Source: Pelagomonas calceolata
Taxonomy: Eukaryota > Sar > Pelagophyceae > Pelagomonadales > Pelagomonadaceae
DNA length: 64,000 nt
Direction: 5' to 3'
Assembly: GCA_918797485.1 (NCBI GenBank)
Contig: CAKKNE010000002.1
Location: 3,314,501 to 3,378,500 of the forward strand
This document shows positions 62,149-64,000 of the stretch, one piece after another (positions within the stretch are counted from its first letter, which is position 1; each line of letters starts with the position of its first letter). The notes below the pieces were generated by a model that had not been told where the DNA came from, made no database searches, and was given only the letters and a program-made list of their open reading frames with translations. The position numbers were made by a program, and so were the translations under genes.

Positions 62149-63993
62149 TCAGTCGTCCTCCGCCTCCGCGGCGGCCTCGGCCTCGTCGGCGGCCTGCTTC
62201 TGCGCCTTGACGAGGTCCCAGAGCGCGGCGAGGGCCGCGGCCCAGGCGCTGAGCTTGGCCAGCGCGTCGGCGGCGTAGAAGCCGTCGTCGCCCGGCGCCG
62301 CCTCGGCCGCCGCCTTGGCCGCCTCGACGTCGACGCCCTCGAGCGGCGCGGAGCCGTCGGCGTCGGCCGCTATTAATGAGACGAAGTCCTTCTTGCCCTC
62401 GCCCGACAGCGTGGGCAGCGCCTCGGCCAGGGCGGCCGCGGCCTTGGCCCAGTCCGGCGCGCCCGTGAACGACGCGCAGCTTTCGGACGACACGCCGCAG
62501 ACCAGCAGCGACGCCTGCAGCGACGCGACGGCCGCCTCGCTCGGCGGGATCTTGTCGCGGGCGAGCTCGGAAAGGGCGTCCGCGTAGGTCGCCAGCACGG
62601 CCTCGGCGGACGCGACGGCGGCCTCGGCCGCCGCGCGGTCCTCGGCGCCGTCGGGCGCGCCGTCCTCGCCGTAGCCCTCGGTCCGCTCGGCCGCGGCGGC
62701 CTCGGCCGCCGTCGCGGCCTCGGCTTCCGCCGTGGAAGCGGCCTCGCGGCGCGCCTCGGCGGCCTCGGCCGCGTCCTCGCGGAGCATCGCCGACGCGGCC
62801 CAGCGCTTCGCGTCCGCGCGCGCGTGCGCCTCGCCCAGTTTCTTCGCCCACGCCTCGACGAGCAGCTGCTTGTCCTCGGCGAGGTCCTTGGCCTGGCCCA
62901 TGGCGTGCACGCAGAGCACGCGCTCGACCGGCACGATGACGGGCTGGTTCTTCGGCGCGCGCGCCGGCGGCGCCGGCTCCTCGGCCGGCTCCGCGCCCTC
63001 CTCCGGCGCCTCGGGCGCCTCCTCCGCCGGCTCCTCGGGCACGGGCTCGCCGATGCCCTCGGCGTGCAGCGCGCTGTCGTACTTCACCGCCGCCGCGCAG
63101 TACGAGCCGCAGCGCGGGATGCCGAAGAACTTGATGCGGTCTTCGCGGACGACGTTCGCCACGAAAGCTCGGGACGGGTACTGCAGGACCGCGTCCTTGG
63201 CCGCTTCCGCTTCCGTTAGAGTCTTCTGGGCCTCATCTAATGTTTTCTGGGCCTCGGCTAACGTTGCTTGCGCCCCTTCCAGCGCCTTCTCGGCCTCGGC
63301 CAGGCCTTCGGGGTCCGCGTCGTCGCCCTCGAGGGCCTTCTTCTCGTCGACGGCCGCCTGCGCGCCGTCGACGGCGGCCTGGGCCTCGGCCACGGGCGCC
63401 TCGGCTTCCGTCGCCGGCCCCGTGGCCTCCTCGACGGCGGCCGTCGCCGCCGCGAGCTCCTCCTCGTACTCCTCGCGCTGCTGGAACAGGTCGAACGTCA
63501 CGCCCTCGGCGGGCTCGTCTTCACCAATACCGCCCTTGAGCACGTTCCCCGCCATGTCGCAGCCCTCGGACGCGCCGCAAAAACCTATCAAAGGCACGCC
63601 CTCCTTCTCGCCCTTCACACCGACGTAGGCCGCCGTGCAGCCCGTCTGGCGCCGGACCGCGTCCATGAGCTGGGGGTACAAACTCTCGACGTCGTCCGTC
63701 TCCTCTAACTCCTTATCCAGCTCGGCCTCGGCCTCGGTCGGGTCCGACGCCGTCCGCCGCGCCTCCGCGGCCGCCGCGACCTCGGCGGCCGCCGCGTCGC
63801 TGACGGCGATGGACTCCGCGAGGGACGCGTACTTCTTGGCGCGCGCCTCCTCGCGCTCGTGCTTCGTGGCGTGGTTCACGAGGTAGGTCCCGATGAACTC
63901 GACGGCGTCGTCCGGCTGGTCGACGACCATGGCCGCCAGCGCCATCTTTAAGGCTTCGCCCACGTTCTCCTGGAGGTAGGCCGTCTCCGCCAT
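62149..63993 (-). CDS. DPY-30 domain protein, radial-spoke RSP2-like
   Basis: 614 aa. Residues 5-45 form a DPY-30 motif (YLQENVGEALKMALAAMVVD, then DAVEFIGTYLVNHA), the dimer that docks radial-spoke or COMPASS partners. A GAF-like region appears split: RRQTGCTAAYVGVKGEKEGV then, after a long Ala/Glu coiled-coil insertion (about 185-270), IKFFGIPRCGSYCAAAVKYD. The rest is an Ala/Glu coiled coil with an acidic end. DPY-30 plus GAF plus coiled coil is the layout of radial-spoke protein 2 in Chlamydomonas, so a flagellar spoke stalk role is likely. The start is 8 bp from the window edge. Confidence 0.68.
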   Translation of the reverse strand: MAETAYLQENVGEALKMALAAMVVDQPDDAVEFIGTYLVNHATKHEREEARAKKYASLAESIAVSDAAAAEVAAAAEARRTASDPTEAEAELDKELEETDDVESLYPQLMDAVRRQTGCTAAYVGVKGEKEGVPLIGFCGASEGCDMAGNVLKGGIGEDEPAEGVTFDLFQQREEYEEELAAATAAVEEATGPATEAEAPVAEAQAAVDGAQAAVDEKKALEGDDADPEGLAEAEKALEGAQATLAEAQKTLDEAQKTLTEAEAAKDAVLQYPSRAFVANVVREDRIKFFGIPRCGSYCAAAVKYDSALHAEGIGEPVPEEPAEEAPEAPEEGAEPAEEPAPPARAPKNQPVIVPVERVLCVHAMGQAKDLAEDKQLLVEAWAKKLGEAHARADAKRWAASAMLREDAAEAAEARREAASTAEAEAATAAEAAAAERTEGYGEDGAPDGAEDRAAAEAAVASAEAVLATYADALSELARDKIPPSEAAVASLQASLLVCGVSSESCASFTGAPDWAKAAAALAEALPTLSGEGKKDFVSLIAADADGSAPLEGVDVEAAKAAAEAAPGDDGFYAADALAKLSAWAAALAALWDLVKAQKQAADEAEAAAEAEDD

Positions 63994-64000
63994 GCTGCCT

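Noticed and set aside
1-64000. tRNA, rRNA, snRNA, riboswitch and CRISPR signals
   Set aside because: I looked for B-box-like GGTTCRA sequences, cloverleaf patterns and regularly spaced repeats and found nothing I could support by eye. A covariance-model scan would decide.

Overview
The window is a GC-rich, very gene-dense piece of a eukaryotic nuclear genome. It codes for mitochondrial (NDUFV2, uL10m-like, uL23m-like), plastid-type (pyruvate dehydrogenase E2, a CLC channel with a stramenopile-like Ala-Phe/Pro presequence), secretory, ciliary and chromatin proteins. Most genes are single-exon. The few introns I can define are introners: short non-autonomous DNA elements with 15-bp terminal inverted repeats and 8-bp target duplications. 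Together with the complex-plastid presequences and the compact layout, this points to a pelagophyte stramenopile, plausibly Aureococcus or a close relative. That assignment is inference.

Layout. 0-6 kb: LRR receptor-like gene, then a poorly coding stretch with a coiled-coil gene and gene fragments. 6-20 kb: NDUFV2, plastid CLC, SWEET sugar transporter (introner), NEK kinase, a secreted/membrane protein, a winged-helix-like protein, a BART-domain protein, an Ala-rich secretory protein, a 2OG-Fe(II) oxygenase, NAF1. 19-31 kb: plastid PDH-E2, a helical protein, F-box/kelch protein, a Tudor-UBA-3xPHD protein carrying a DNA base-hypermodification domain (HMUDK_hel/aGPT-Pplase class), a HEAT protein, SVP26/TEX261, NSE3 of the SMC5/6 complex, a disrupted MYND-TPR gene. 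31-46 kb: EF-hand proteins, ArgJ, GNAT acetyltransferase, ARF GTPase, SANT-ABCF ATPase, HYLS1-box-like protein, RING protein, an EF-hand-AAA-WWE-WWE protein with two introners, a DnaJ. 46-64 kb: CFAP20-domain protein, uL10m-like, serine carboxypeptidase (introner), a 2-TM ORF and a SET-domain gene, BUB3, F-box protein, RGG/Cys-rich protein, J-X-domain protein, a 443-bp inverted-repeat element, a plastid lumen-like protein, DUF5765-like membrane protein, uL23m, sulfotransferase, D-erythronate dehydrogenase-like, RSP2-like.

Genes alternate in strand. Convergent neighbours often stop within 2-30 bp of each other, so 3' ends of transcripts must overlap. The spacers between 5' ends repeatedly hold a 21-26 bp interrupted palindrome (left half like GCTAGTGTCTTAC, right half like GCCGCTAGC). 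I count 21 copies, none in a coding region and 19 upstream of at least one gene. The best candidates for new biology are this promoter palindrome, the introners (including one spliced in the opposite orientation and a 56-bp miniature), the PHD-linked base-modification protein and the AAA-WWE fusion. I saw no tRNA, rRNA, CRISPR array or virus-like element that I could support.
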